Positions 10,880 through 25,585 of a DNA stretch of 64,000 nucleotides are shown here, piece by piece. A model generated the notes under the pieces. The model was not told where the DNA came from and did no database searches. It saw only the letters and a program-made list of their open reading frames with translations. Both the position numbers and the translations under genes were made by a program. Numbering within the stretch: the stretch's first letter is position 1; each line of letters opens with the position of its first letter. This DNA is from Pachypanchax playfairii (Eukaryota > Chordata > Actinopteri > Cyprinodontiformes > Aplocheilidae): the NCBI GenBank assembly GCA_006937955.1, contig SSNP01000008.1, positions 6,810,083 through 6,874,082 on the forward strand. Reading direction: 5' to 3'.

Positions 10880-11866
10880 AGGACTGGTATCTGCTCTACT
10901 GTGTGAGGACTAACAAAACGAATCAGAGCCCTACAAAATGACCTCCAGTGGACCACTAGCATGAATGTCTCTGACCAAATCTTTAGAAACATACTGTACT
11001 TGTTGAGGGTGGCCTGGATTCCCAACGTCTTGTGCAAACTGCCTACAGCTTGACTGACATTTGCCAGAGAACACCAGAACTGACAGGTTCTGACACCTTG
11101 TGCTTTTCACAGGTGAGAGCAGGTTGATACTGAGCTCATGAGACACATGTGGAAAGATCTGGAGAAGCCACAGTAAACGTTATGCTGCCTGCAACAATGT
11201 GGATCAGCATAATCAGGTGGGTGGTGGGTCAGTGTTGGTGTGTGGATGCAGATCCATGGAGGGACATCCTGACTGCCATTAGGTATCAGGATGAAATCCT
11301 TGAACTCATTATTAGATCTATCACTGTGCAGTGAGTCCTGGGTTCTTCCTGGTTCAGGATAATACCTGAGATCAGGTGACAAGAGTGTGCAGAATGAGGG
11401 AAGTGATAACACTGACTGGCCTCCACCCTTGTCTGACCTAAATCCAATAGAACATCTCTGAGACATCATGTTTAGGTTCATCTGATTCCATCCAGTTATA
11501 CCTCAGACTATCCAGGAACTCAGTGAGGCCCTGGTCAGGATTTTGGAACACCATTAATCATCTCATAAGGAGTTTCCTCCAAAAAAATGTCAAAATTTCA
11601 GTACAAGCATGTAGGAGTCATATAAAGTACTGAGTTTGACATTTCAGCAAGTTGGACCAGCCTGCTGCATCAGTTTTTCAGTTTAAATTCCTTGTTACTT
11701 TTAATTAATCCCTCTGTACTGTATCATTTTCATTTTTGCCAAATGATGTGGCATCTTTTTGTTCTTAACACACACAACCCATTTCATATCAGCATGACAG
11801 CACAATTTTATTTTTTCAGCTGAGACCTGACGTGTTTCAAAGTGTTCCTTTAATTTGTTTGAGCAG
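10880..11866 (+). pseudogene. Decayed Tc1-like transposon (transposase pseudogene and right end)
   Basis: Plus-strand sequence shows scattered Tc1/mariner transposase landmarks in three frames: RYQDEIL (about 11,284-11,304), FFLVQDN carrying the second catalytic aspartate (11,343-11,363) and DLNPIEHL (11,435-11,458), where the usual following W codon is TGA. These motifs are out of register with one another, so the copy has frameshifts as well as stops and cannot be functional. The sequence after it ends at about 11,866 with AAAGTGTTCCTTTAATTTG and GAGCAG, the expected terminal repeat of this fish Tc1 subfamily. The left end was not found, so the element is 5'-truncated. It belongs to a different, older subfamily than the copy at 27,812. 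Confidence 0.8.
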
Positions 11867-14800
11867 GACATATTTATTGTCTTAAATACTAAATCTCCCT
11901 CAGCAGATGCAGCTTTGTGCTGTGAAACATTTAATGAGTTGGGGTTGCTGTCTATTGTGAATCCATTCCCTACAACACCATGTCACTATATACCAAGCAA
12001 ATGTTGCCACACAGACAATCTAAAATGAAACGACAGCAAAACACTCTGAATTTGACTTTGTGCAAAACTGCAAGTGGTATTTTATTCTTTAGGTCAGCAG
12101 GAAGAAACCTGCGAATACAGCTTTCCAATTGAGTTAAAGCACTAGTTAGGACATGGTTGTTTTCATTATTAGGTTTACTGGGCTTCAGCCAGTCCAACAG
12201 AGTGTTTATATTCTGCAGGCACAGCAAAATGCCACATTCAATCTGTACACTTTGTTTTCAAAAGGTCATAATTAGCTAGCAGTTTTGAAACAATTATGGC
12301 CAAAGTGCACCAATTTCCCTCCAAAGCAAAACACAGAATTATTCATGGAAAGCAGAGCTGAGCTGTGTGTATGTGTGAAATGCTGGTGGTTTGGTGCTAT
12401 TCCATTCTTTTGCTTTGGTCTGATATCAGATGCTTTGTCTCTGTGTCAAAACTTAATGTAGCATAGAGATAGTGGCATGAACAATGTTTCATTGAAACTG
12501 TTTAACTTCTTTTACATGCAGGAGCAGCTGAGAATGATTACAATTTACCAGACAGGTTGGAGAGGATTTGGTGAGCAAAAGGCACATGAGCGTTTACTCA
12601 AGGGAAATTAAACAGCAGCTGCTGAGAATCAGGAAAGTGTAATTGAGTCACTTTCACCGTACCTGTCCTAGTCTATCTGTCCATTCAAAGATCTGAAGAA
12701 GCGATCTAACAAATATTGAGGTTTTCCAAATGTAAAGTCACCTTCTAGAGCTGATCATTTTTTTAACTCACAAAAAATATATGGCATAAATTTTGAATGT
12801 CCCTTAAAGACATAACAATGGGCTCTCTTTAGCATAATTTACATTTTAAGTGCTAAAGAGCAAATATTAAAAGTAAAATAATTCCAAACAAAGTCTAAAT
12901 GTATAGAAAACATAGGTTCAATTTATTGCCTTCATAAGGATGTCCAAGATTGTTAACAGTTTTCGTGATGTCTGACATGTAAGAGTGCTATAAAAAAGTG
13001 GAAAAAGAGGGTAAAGTGGCTGCAAAACTTTTAGTTGCTGCTAGTATATTTGCATTAGCATTTTTACTGTATCAGACACATTCTTCATGTTTTAAGAAAT
13101 ATGAATTTTAAATAAGATAATTCTGTCATTTCTACATACAATACATGTGTTTGTGTATTTGTTTCTACATATGCTGTACAGTGTGAGTGTATGGGTGCGT
13201 GCATGACTGTTTGGTTTGTAGTACAGCTTTCTCACCTCAGCACAGTGTAGTCGTTGGTAGGGTTGGGCATTTATGAAGGAATTCTGTAATTTTCAAAACT
13301 GTGGTTTGAGTTTCACTCTTTTTAACAAGCTGGTTTGGGCAATGATAATGGAAAACGGCTGCAGAGCGGGAGAGGGGAAAAGATTGAGCAAGAGGGGCCT
13401 TTTGGCAGACTTTAAATTCACTTCCCATTGAACAAAATATGTTTTGCAGTTTTCTTTTTTGGGAAGTTTTTGGTTTATCACTTTAAGCGTATTTGGAGAA
13501 TAGAACTGGAAACCAGAAAAAGTTGGAAAAACAGTTAAAGAAAGTATTTTTATTTCAATAGCAAAAGACATCAGTTCCACTCAAAACATGGCATCATGTA
13601 AGCCACAAGGTACCTTCCAGGAGATTTTTTTTCCCCTTTAATATTGTCCACACTGTATATCTATGAAATCAATTTTCCACTTTGATCTTATCTATGTTAA
13701 TCAATCTTTTCTGGAAGGGCCAACCAGTAAATACAAAAATTTTATTTTACAAAGAGCCACAGCTTTTACAAGTACACACTTTGTGAAACAGATGGTACAC
13801 ATGAATTAATTCAAAGCCTGCAAAAACCAAAACCTGCAAATGAAAGATGTCATATTAGTCACTTCATGCCAAATATGAGCTTTGATAACAAGAAATTTAG
13901 ATATGAGAAGACGGTAAAGATAAACAGATGTAAATTCAACCCCCAAATTTAATGTGACACAAATAATAGTACATGGACATGGACCAGTACTTTAGGATTG
14001 TAGAACGAATACAATAAACCATAAACTGGTTAAAGGTCTGATTCTACAATTTAAAGTCTGCTGACACAGATTTTACTGTAGATTATGCACAAAGTTATTG
14101 AGACATTTCTGCATGAAAATGAGACATAAACACAAGAATGGAACAATTAACACAGAGAGCAGAGTCTGCACAGTAGTTAAACTATGGTCATTACAGCTGA
14201 TGTTCCCGTCAGATCCAAAGCATCCTTTATACCAATCAGTGTTACAGAAACCGTAAAATGAAAATACTACTTGATGACACATTTTACAATATTTAATTGA
14301 ATTCTAAGCCTGGATTCATTTTAATCTTACAACATTAAAGAAAAACCAGCTAAAGTTAAAAATCACATTGAATTTTTACAGCAGTAGTGAAAGAGCCCTA
14401 AGCACTCATCTACTGAAATGCCATCATCGTAAAACCTCAGTGAGGTCAAAGTTTATTACAACTTCTAAAAAACAATTACCTGAACTTGTCTTAAACTTTG
14501 GCCTTGCAACATGAAAAACGTCTGTGCCTGCAGAGTAAAATTATACAATTTAAATAAAACATATTCTTATTGTAACACACGTCTCATCAGCTCTAATGCA
14601 ACATTGGATTAAAATCATATGTTTTATAGAAGTGGATGTAGTAGAAAGAAACACCGCTCATCTGGGTTGAGGTGCTAGATCAAAAGAGTTGAATTCAAAA
14701 AGAGCAGAATCCGCACACTACAATCTGCGATTGTGAGAGATTTTTATTCTATGTAAAAAGTTAGCAAGACACATGGAGACTAAAGTTTAGATGAATTATT

Positions 14801-17800
14801 CAATCTGTAGTGATTTCTGGCAGACACAGAACTCAAAACACATTCAGACATGAGGACTCGGTGCAGAGGAGCAGATGAGGAGTAGCTTTTCATGGAGCTG
14901 AAGTGGATCACTAGCCCTGATTTGTCCAGACCTCCAATGTAAGCTGACACTTTGGACATGTTTAAATTTTACCCTTTATTACAACCGAAAATTTACAGAC
15001 AAAAGATTTTGCTGTTTAACTATTCACAAGAAGTAATTTGTGAACAAATCCAAGTTGAATGATGTTCTGGCTTCATGGCTGTAAATAATCTATTACATAA
15101 ATTATTTTGAAACATGTGTACTCACTTGCATTTCTTCAAACCAAAAACATGCATTTGGTTCTCAGCCCAGGATTGAGCTCCAGCCTTGTTGGAGGGGAAC
15201 TTGTTTTGATACATAGTGAAAACGTGTAAGAACATCTCTGGTAGTAAATGTTATTAAAATCGTTTGAAGACAGATTATTACTGAAAGACCCAGATGGGAC
15301 AGTTTTATTATACAAGACAATCTGTTGTTTTTAAAACATCAAAAGACGGATGTTTAGTTGTGAGGATTTTGAAAATAGTGATGCAAACAGTAGAAATCAA
15401 CAAACTAAAAATGAATGACTTTCAGAATAAAATCCCTATGACAGTTCATTTTTTCCTGCTTGCTGATGTTTCAGTTCTTTCTATCAAGTCTTAAACTGTT
15501 TCCTTCAACCTGATTCCTTAAGAACAGAAGTTAGAACACTTTAATTATAGCTCCAATTTGTACCCAGGAAGGGGGCAGTTAGTCACAGCATCTGTTTGGC
15601 CAGAGACCAACAAGGTCTAATAACTAACTAACTAAATAAATAAATAAACAACATTACCTACAAATTGTAAGGTAGTCACTCATATTTCAGATGGAGAGGA
15701 CAAAAACAGAACTTATTGTAGCTTCTGCATTGATTAACACTTGTGATGCTTTGATGGTTCGTCATTTAATCCCTGCAGATCTGAACCCCAAACATCTGGT
15801 GATTCTGTAGAATGAAAAATTAAGGTCCAAAAAAAATCCTCACAACAATTCAATCTTAGTTGATTTAATAAATGCACAACAGAAATGTTAAAAACATTTT
15901 TATACTGATTTTAATACAGTATAAATCTTAAACAGTGGAAATTGTTTTAATTCTTCAGAACACCCACACCTTTGTTTGCTCTTGGTTATTTGCATATTTT
16001 TTTATAAATAGTTTAGTCTGAAACATCTTTTATTCTGATTTTAGTTTGGTTTGTGTTTAAGGACAAAATTGTGATAAAATAAGTCTTAAGAACAAACCCT
16101 TTCTATTGCACTGTACAATATTTACTGCATATAGAACCTTTAAAGGAAGAAATCACAAAATCTTTTAAAAAAGTACCCATATTCTGTGACTTTAAAAGAA
16201 GAACCTATTGTATACTTACCAATAATGATTATTTTCCACAGTAACACATAGCTAATAATGACAACTACAACAATAGTTACAGAAAAAATGCAGACATTGC
16301 AAAAAGTGAAAAGATTGTTGGAAACGATGGTGATGTTTAAGGCTGAACCCCCCCCCTATTCCCACATCTGGATGCCACGTAGCCACAGAGTTAAACACAC
16401 ACAAATCCACACTGGTCCAAGTGACCAAGGGGGCCTGTTAAGCTGAAGGGAGATATTTAACCTTCATACTGGGGAAATAAAAAGTGTAATGTAATGGTGC
16501 CAGCTGTAAAAACAAAGAGTGGTATAAAGTAGAATAAAACAGGACAATATCTAACTTAATGAAAGTGCAACATGACGTTAGACAGGTCAGATTCAGGGTC
16601 AGCACCGACTACGGCTTTCCCAGGGATGACATCAGATGTGGAAAAAAACAGACCGCAATAGGAGATTATGGGACTCCCTTATTACTGTGACATAATTAAA
16701 TGTTCTTGTTTTCAAAAGTGAATTTGAATTACTATTTTTCTCTTTTAATTTAAACAGTGCCCTTGCTTTTATTCATCCTTAGTTGCCTGTTAATTTCATT
16801 CCTTGGAGCTGTTTTAAAAAACATTTTGTTGATTACCAAGCACAGCTGTATTTGTGGCTCCACAGCTGCAAGGGGTTTGTCAATCTTTGTACTATTGCAC
16901 ATTTAAAAAATCAAAATAAAACAAAAGTTATAACTTTTGGATTAACATCTAAACTAAAACCTTATACAGTTACAAGGAGAACATGCAAAGTTTACATGTA
17001 AGAACTAATTTATACTAAAAGAACCAATGTTAAATAATGTAGTCCTGGAAAACTCAGTGACTTCATTTAATAAAATAAATACATTTCAAAATAAGCATTT
17101 TTCTCTGAACATTGTTTATCATTACTAAGAACATATTTGAACTATTTAAAAAGGAAACTTCAATAAATTTATGATCACATGGGGTGCAGCCAAATGCAGC
17201 ATGTAAAGGATGTGGAGCAGATCTGACTGAATGCAAACTTGAGTATTTTAAATGGCAGCTGTGCCAGTGGGAGCTATTGGACATGCAGCTAGTGGCAGTA
17301 TAAAACATAATCAGTGTGTGTGGCCTGAGGCTTTCTGACATGCTGTTTCACTCCACTTTGTCCGGGGATGTTTTGTTGACTAAAGATTTTCCTAAGGACT
17401 GTTTTAGGTGAATTTCTTTCTTTCTACACGCTGAGGTAATATGAGGCAAACAGCCATTTTTACTAGCACTTAACACTCATGTAACAGCCATGAGCTCATG
17501 TTCAGAGCCTCCATAGCTTTAACACCCAGGACATAAATATATCCTTTTACCTCACTTTCTCTGCACCCTTAAATATGCTGAACTTTGTTATAACCTTTGG
17601 TAGTTTCATTTCATTGTATTGTGTTCTCTACTTGGTTAAATGTATTTTTTTATTACTGTTTATTATAGTCAGAAATCATCTTCTACACTAAGATTTATTC
17701 AGAAGTGAGTTATGATTCCAACTTACATAAATTTCTAGATTAAAATGTTGTATATTTTTATTGTTTCACAGACCATATTCAAAGTCCTCAGAAACCATTT

Positions 17801-20555
17801 CTGACTTTTTCCTTCTGTTCCACAATTTGTTTTTCAGAAGACAATCTTATTTCTTAATAATGTTTTAAACTTTGTGGGTATTTTACTTTTTTGTTTGTAT
17901 ATTGTTTCATAACTATACTGTCATTTAAATAGGAAGTTGTCATTTTAGTTCAACTAAACCAGCTTATTATGGAGAAAACAGTTAAAACCTTCCAAAATTA
18001 ATCTAAACACACCAATACTTGTATTTTCAATGACCTCAATAAGCCACACAGAAAGAGACCAAAAATAAAATAAAATATGGTTTATTTTGTGAGGTACTTT
18101 CAAGATTTTAATTACCTCACAAACCATGTCAGAGGTAGCACACTCTTTATCAACTGGTAAATTCCTCTTTATCTTGTTTTGAGCTGTTTCAACACTCACA
18201 CAAACGTCACACGCCCACGCCAAGACCCAGATTTACATTGTGTTTGTCCACCTGTAAATCAGTGTCCTGTATTTGTAACGGTTGTATTTATTGGCTGTCA
18301 GTGTGCCTACACGTCCACAGGAATTCCACAGAATTACTGCAGGTATAACTTACTGCCCATTAACTGCACATGCACACTCAAGTTCACACATGAAAAGTTT
18401 GAGTGTGGGTGAAGTCACACATGTGCCCACGCAGAGCGCTATTAATTTTTATATTGTTTACCCTTCATGCAAAAGCCTAATCAGTTGATTTAAAGGCTTC
18501 CTGCCTGTATGTATTTCTACATTCTCCTTAATATTACATCCAGGATTCTGTTTTACTTTAATGGGGCAGTTTAGAACCGCTGAGTTTTTCCTCTACATTC
18601 TTTCCATTTTGATAACTGAAAAACCGCTTGACCCTCATTTTTCTGTTTGAGTCACTGTATTGGTTTACATTATATCTGAATTCTACAACCCAGTATATAA
18701 ACTCTTGAATACAAATAAATCCATGAATTAAAGAACTGATCAAAACATAAAGTAAGGAAGATTTAAAGGAATGATAGTACAGAATGAAATCTTAAGTATT
18801 CATTCTTATCACAAGGTTGATGCTCTGCTCAATCACCTTGTGGGCTACGTTTACTGTTTTTATCTGTTGCAATTGCTGATAAGCAGCCAAGATTGTGCAG
18901 ATGCCCTTTTAAGATTGTGTAAATATCATCAGGTGAAAAGTTCAGTTCTAATACAAAATTACTGCTCCCCCATCTTCAGCTATTTCAGACTAATTTAAAA
19001 CAAACCCAACAAAGTAAAAAAAACTGTGGTTGCATTTGGAAAACAGAAACAGTCAGAGAGCTCATATCAGGTGTAATCAGAGATGCTGCATTTAGAATTA
19101 AAATTAAAAAAAAGAATGGAAAAGACAGCAAACATACAAAAACACATAAATGTTCCTTTTTCTTTGTTGGTTTGTCACATGCATGTTTCTCTGGGTATTT
19201 TGGGATTGAGTTTGTGTGTGTTTGTTGCCTGAACCCTAAAGGCAGATTGTATTAAAGTAATAACAAAGAGTAAGTGCACAATATGTTCAATATTCTGTAT
19301 TTGTAGTACTGAGTGTTTATTTTGTAGAATGATAACATGTCTAATTCTAACCCTATTTGGTAAAGCTGGGGGATTTTGTAAATTTGCAGCACTTTATGAA
19401 TATAACCACAAGGCAAACAACTTTCTTCAGATGCTTTCATAGAAAAAAAAAGAGAGTTCTTTTTTGCAAGATTACTGAATGGAGATGTTGTTCTTGTCTG
19501 TACTTTTGTGTTTGAATTTGTTGCATAGAAGCATTTTTTTCACCAGAGCTAAATATACTTCAATGATTTACAAACAGTCACAAATGTAAAAGAGTAGAAA
19601 ATATCTCTTCCATCATTTATTTAATGCATAAAGTCACTTGTCTTTTCCTCAGTCTTCTAAAGTTATATTTTAAAATGTGATTTATAAATTTTTCTTTGTG
19701 CAAAATATCTCAAACCTGTCAGTACCAAGAATCTCATGAGTCTTGATCTGGAGGATTTGGATGTTATTGTTCTTGTGGATATGCATTCTGCTGTATCTCA
19801 GTGGTCAGTGCAGTTTCCCATCAAACTTTACACACAAATATTTTTACTGCCGTCACTTGGAAACTATCATAACAGTGAGATGGCATGTGGCAGGCAAAGA
19901 CAGAGGCTCATTGTCAGAGGTGTGGCATTAAGGAAGCTGATCTCTGAGAAATAAGGATCATATCAGATAAAAGATGTTCATCTCAACACAGAACAGGGTC
20001 TGTGTGAAAGAGAAAGATGTGAGAGGCCGTAGCAACTCTTTACATTCACTTTCTCAAAAAACACGTACAGAGAAAACAAGCCAACAAAAATGAGAACCAG
20101 AAGTGGAAATGTTATTCACTGCTCTTCTGCAGTTTTTTTTTAGTTACTAGGACAAAGGAGGCTTTCACTTGCAGAAAATAAGAAGTAAACAAACAGAATT
20201 GGTTGAAACGATTCATTTTTATGATATTTAGATTGAATTGCAGCACATGCAGTAGATATTTGACAACATACAGTAGGTCTTTTTCTTTTTTTTGAGCCTA
20301 AAAACAAACATGTAGACCAACAAAAAATACAATAAATAAAAATAAAACTAAAAAGAGAGCCTCAGTTGAAGTTACTAAAACTAACTCCCAAATATTGAAT
20401 CCATCCATTTAAAAAATAAAAAGGTTTTAGTTTTTACATCATCTGTTGATCTTCTCCAATATTATACCACCAGAGTATTAGATTTCAACATTATTTTTAA
20501 ATCGCAAAGTTGTGTTAAAACACACAAGATGCACTTTGAAGCTGAAACAAAATTA
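11867..20555. other. Gene-free stretch
   Basis: This is AT-rich, mostly unique-looking sequence. It holds a short CTAA/AATA simple run (about 15,627-15,652), a C-run at about 16,348, and a small 9-bp stem (18,373-18,381 with 18,399-18,407). Frames of 60-95 codons here lack family features and splice context. Confidence 0.5.
18182..18445. other. Candidate conserved non-coding block
   Basis: This block has higher complexity and more CG and CA words than its neighbours, is not repeat-like, and contains a 9-bp inverted repeat (CACACTCAA / TTGAGTGTG) and an ACACATGTG palindrome. The 77- and 68-codon overlapping frames here lack protein-like features. Regulatory function is a guess from texture only. 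Confidence 0.2.
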
Positions 20556-20569
20556 GTGCCCCCTAGTGG
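20556..20569 (-). promoter_or_regulatory. CTCF-like motif (strong match)
   Basis: The reverse complement reads CCACTAGGGGGCAC, a full match to the CTCF core consensus, in minus orientation. It is the best CTCF match I found in the window. Together with the plus-oriented motif at 9,350 it forms a convergent pair. Confidence 0.6.
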
Positions 20570-23500
20570 CTGGAGCCAGTAGACGTTCCACCACATCCAT
20601 GTAAACCTACTGCACATTTTTCCTGATTGAAATTTAAAAGTAAATCTCAGAGAAAATTTCCCAAGTGTTAATTTGAGTTTATTTGTTGACAGATTTGATC
20701 TTGCTCATGCATGTTCAAATATAGTTGTTTCTAATATGTTTAGCTGTAATTAGTACATGACTGGATGTATAGGAGGAACTTTCAGACCCAACTTGGGATA
20801 TTAGGGGCTTCACTTTTCTACAATGTTCGGTAAATAAAATCGGTTTCATTGAAGGATTTAGTTTGGACTAAATGTTAACTTTCAGTTTTATTTCAAAAGT
20901 GTTTTATGTAGAAAAACTTCTCTTGCAATCCACATTGTGCAGGACTTAACTACAATTTTCTGAAATGCCTTTTGATGCACAAATTTTTCAAACTGTAAAG
21001 AAAAATGTCTAGTGGACAGTGAGCTTCAAAGTCTCCATGAGACGCTTACATCTGCATGGGTTTTTATATCTTAAATTAAAGCTAATCTGTCTCTTGCAGC
21101 TCTAGGCGCAGCACACCCAGATCTCATGTTTCATTCACTGCTGATCAGAGCATGAGCTGGTAAATCAGCCTGACTACTGCAAAGTCACATGACCTGAACT
21201 GAATCCAGATTGTACCATTCTCTCTGAGGTAAAAAGCCAGATGTTAGTGGGTGTCAGTGGCTTTTTGCCCCCAGAAAAGTAGACTTTACATTGCAGTGGC
21301 TCCTGAAATACCCACATCGAGATGTTTTACATACACTTTTTGTTTTACAGTTTCACATCTTACTAGAAAAATATTAGATCACAACTAACTGTGTGATACA
21401 AAACACCCTCATATTTATCATAAGCGTTGAAAATAAAAGACAGAAGGCAAACAAATTGTTGAGCTGCTTAAAGTTTTTCACGTGAAGAGGCGGCCAACAC
21501 TTCAGGCTGCAGAGTCAAACTATTTCACAAGCTAATAAAGGACGATAATTGTTTTGTCTGTTGTATTTTTTGTTTTCACGGAACTGACTTCATTTAAAAT
21601 GAATTCATTACACTTCAAGTCAAACTTTGGTAAAAAAACAAACAGTTTTTTCTTAAATTACAAATAGCACTGCATGTTTCAAAAAGCTGTTAGTGTCAAA
21701 ACCCACACAGTTGAATTAAATCTTTAACTCTACAAACTAATGATCTTCTTGTCAATTAACAGTTTGAGTTTTCATATTTTCCAGTCTGACAATTTACATG
21801 TCTATTTTTGAACAATTGTTTCTGTGATTTATTTTAGTTTTCATTAACAGAAACACATCCGAATGCTTTATTAGATTTTTGGATCTGAGCAATCCATGAA
21901 CCTGAGCATGTAAAAACTTTAGAACACATGTTTTTACAGTTTTACTATAATACTGTTATAATCTGTTGCCTAAAGATAGTACTGATAAAATTGGCCTGCT
22001 TCATCCCCACAGTAGGAGAAAGTTAAGTTTGGGTAATTAATCTGTAGCTGCAGCAGAGATTATTTTTTGAGGAGTCAAAAGAAGCAAAATTCAAAAAATT
22101 AAACCATAAAATCCAACTTGTTTGCTTTTGTGTATTTATTATTGAGCAAATCTCATGGTCTGAATCATTCTCACCAGGGCTCGATGGTGAGAAGGCCTAA
22201 AAAACATGGACAAAGACATGTTTATACACTCAAAAAAAAAGTTCACAATGTCTGTCAAAATAACTGTCGTAGTCATGGTCAGAGGACCAGATTAAATAAG
22301 AAACGATCCAGACTGTATTAGTAAGAGTACAATATGACCACTGGGTTCAGGGTGAGAGTGTTATTAGGTGCATGCCGTGGCATGAAGTGTAACAGTTTGG
22401 AGTTTTTTTTTGTTTGTTTTTCTTCTTGGGTTCCTTGCTCTTCCTATTAGTGCCTGGGCCTGTCCTGGATCCTTCATGAGATGCATTGCAGAACTGTAAT
22501 GTAGCTGTATTTTGAAATGAGAATACAGGAAGTATCACACACAGAGAGAATGCAATCTCACCTGTTTGCTGCAAGAAGACTCAAGATAATGGGAAAGCAA
22601 CAGTTTCCAGTGACTCATATTTGACTTGGCTTGCGGCTCTTTATAGACCACCTACTTAGATAAAAATGGCACATTCCTGCCCGTCACAAACTCCTTCATT
22701 TCCTTGTTTGATATCATTACCAATATCAAGTACACAATGTGTGTCAACAAGTCATTACTACTGCACTGGGGCCTGGTGAAGACCAGCTAAGGCAGAATCC
22801 TATGTTAATTTATGACAAACTGCTCATAAAATGCATACTTTATTTGCTTTTAAAAGCAACTAGGAAAATTTGGTAAAGTGCTTAGTTTCTATAATCTGAT
22901 GTTCACTGACTGAGGTGGAAACAAGTGTTAAATCATACTATCATTACAAAGACAGGTTAACATCTTTTATGTGGAAAGATATTATCTAACACTTTATCCT
23001 TACTGTTCAACACAACAGCTATTTTAAGCCCATTATATGTACATTTGATATATATTTCTTTCTTCAGTCTGTATTATTTGCACATATTTAGTTACCTCAT
23101 TCATCCATCATTTCTGTCATTACATCATCTATCTGATCGTGTTGCTGTGATGTTTCACATTTTTTAATAAATTCATTAATTCTCTTTCACAAACTTTTCC
23201 AGTCTGCCTGTCTCATTAGACTTCAAAGTAACTGGTATGGCAGTGCTGGCAGTTGTGAAATTAAACCAGTTGATATAGAAAACTTTTAATGGATTGTTAC
23301 TTCATGAGCCATTTGTTTATATTACCTCAACTTTGACAAAGCATGAACTTAGCCTGACAGAGTCCTCTAACTAATCAGCCCAAATTTTACCCTGGGCGAT
23401 ACATTTTTTGGATTAGATCAGGTTCCAGGGGAAAACTATGACACACACTTGGATTTCTGCTATTCCTGTTTTTCTTATTGGGAGTAAATCCAGTCAAGAT

Positions 23501-25558
23501 CTTTCAACGTGTATCCACCCTGCCTCTTGAACTTTGAGTGCTCACATCTGGGTGTAATCTATTATTTTCTTTTAATAGTTATAATCACTGAAAAGAAATG
23601 AGAGTAGGCATGAAAACTAGCTGGAGAGCGAGGGGGAAATGAGGGAAAACAACCATTAAAAAAGCTATGCAAGTGTTCCTGAAGTTTTAAATAAATGTTT
23701 TTATTAGGGTTTACATGGATGATTTTAATTTATATCCTTTATCTTTGCTCTATGTAAAGTAAAAACAGCAAATACATTTACACATCAATGTGCAGATAAG
23801 TAAAACTCAATCTTTTTCTTACCATAATTTACCATATTTTACTTAGCTGACATGAAAAATGCTGTAAATGGAAGAATAAAGAAAAAACCTCATATAACAC
23901 TGATGATTATAGAAGTAATTAATATACTCAAAACATGGTACAGACAGATGTTTTAATGCATTAGCAGCTGCTCATACAGTACATGTAATCATTTAATATA
24001 TCTTCTGTTGTTTTTTATTAATTTATACACATTTGGTTAAGCATTAAGTTGCTTTTCACTCCTCTTTGTTTTTAAAGAACTCACTTGACTGGAGGTCCTG
24101 TGTGTGAACTTTGCATATCGTTCATGTGATTACATCAGTTTTCATCAGACATTAAAAGAAAGTCTGTTTATCTGCATGTAGTAGACTTGTTTTTGGACGT
24201 TTTGATGATGCCTTAAATGTACACAATGAAACATAATCAACAGAATTAATAGTTTTTTTTTCCTTGTAGAACAATGTTGGAAATTACCAAACTAATGGCT
24301 ATAAGACGTTTTATGTGACACTGACTCATGAAAATATAGAAACCTTATGATATGATTTATATACGACTGTGTAAAATGTAATATCTGTATAACTGGTCTA
24401 TTTAGAAATATTGCTGTCTTGTGATTTCTAAAACTCTGAAATACAGCTTCCCATTTTACATTAAGTATCCAAATCACGGTTTTTTGAAAAAGAAAAAAAC
24501 ATCAGATTATGAAGGTTCTCTTCTTCTTCAGCATATCTAAAGCTTCTGAAACGCCAAACCTCCGTCTCATTCATCCAAACTCATTCTGATGTTACAGTCT
24601 GACTCTGGATGAAAAACAATTCCTGGAATTTTGAAAATCAAGATCTTCTGATCCTGAGACGGAGACTCCAGGCAGCTTTTACTTTATCAAACATGTTGGT
24701 TTTCGAGTGATGAATAATCAGCTCCTTTGATACATCAGACAGTTTCTGAGATCCTGGTACAAACACGTTCTTTAATATCTCAGCATGATACTGTTAAACT
24801 TTGACTGGGTGGTCAGGAAACTCCCTGTTAGGGATATTTGATAGCTGGACCAGATGGGCAGGTTCATATCTGTTTATTTCATACCTTCACCTCCTTTTTC
24901 CAAATTACAACACAAGACATGACTGCTTGCTTTTTAAGGACTGTTCTTAAATATGCCTTTTTCCTGTTCTCAGTGTGATGTGATGCACTTATCTTTTAAT
25001 TTATTTCTCCATCTATTCTTTCCTGAACAAACTTTCTTTAGAGGTTTGTGGCAGCTACGTTTTGCTCATAAAGTGATAATTTCTTTTTCACATCTTGTTA
25101 CTGTTTATCTTGATTTAACGTAAAAACAATTTAAACACAAAATCTTAATTAACTTCAAACTTTAAACCCCATACAGGATCTCAACTTAGGGTTCACTGGG
25201 AATTCAGCTTTCAAATTTGTGAATTTTCTTAATGTTTTTCTTTTGAAACTTACAACAAAAAAGCATGCAGAAACATTAAAATGTGAACAAATGTTAAGAA
25301 TTTAGCTAAACACAAAGTTGACAGTCAAACAGGAAACACATCCGAAAACAGCATGAAGGAGACATTTTATGTTAAATTCTAACAACTGCTCACAGCAACA
25401 AGCATCAAGCGTGTGCATGGTGGTATGTAACCGGGTATGTGTGGGCTTTTAGTTTCACTTCACATTATTGAAACTGGATGTAAAGCAGAAACATTCCACT
25501 TCTATGTGGTCTATATCCGTCAACACAAAGAGAATTGGACAGTGTTAGCAAGTGTGAT
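20570..25558. other. Gene-free stretch
   Basis: This is AT-rich sequence without recognised exons, repeats or RNA genes. The minus-strand frame 22,347-22,574 has a lysine-rich tail but no splice context or family resemblance that I can defend. Confidence 0.45.
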
Positions 25559-25585
25559 GTGTGTGTGTGTGTGTGTGTGTGTGTG
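25559..25585 (+). repeat. (GT)n microsatellite
   Basis: An uninterrupted GT dinucleotide run of about 13 units, likely polymorphic. It generates opposite-strand threonine/histidine-rich frames that are not genes. Confidence 0.95.

Noticed and set aside
22347..22574. Minus-strand frame with lysine-rich tail as a secreted-factor C-terminus
   Set aside because: It suggested a basic secreted-factor tail, but no acceptor, family motif or neighbouring exon supports it.
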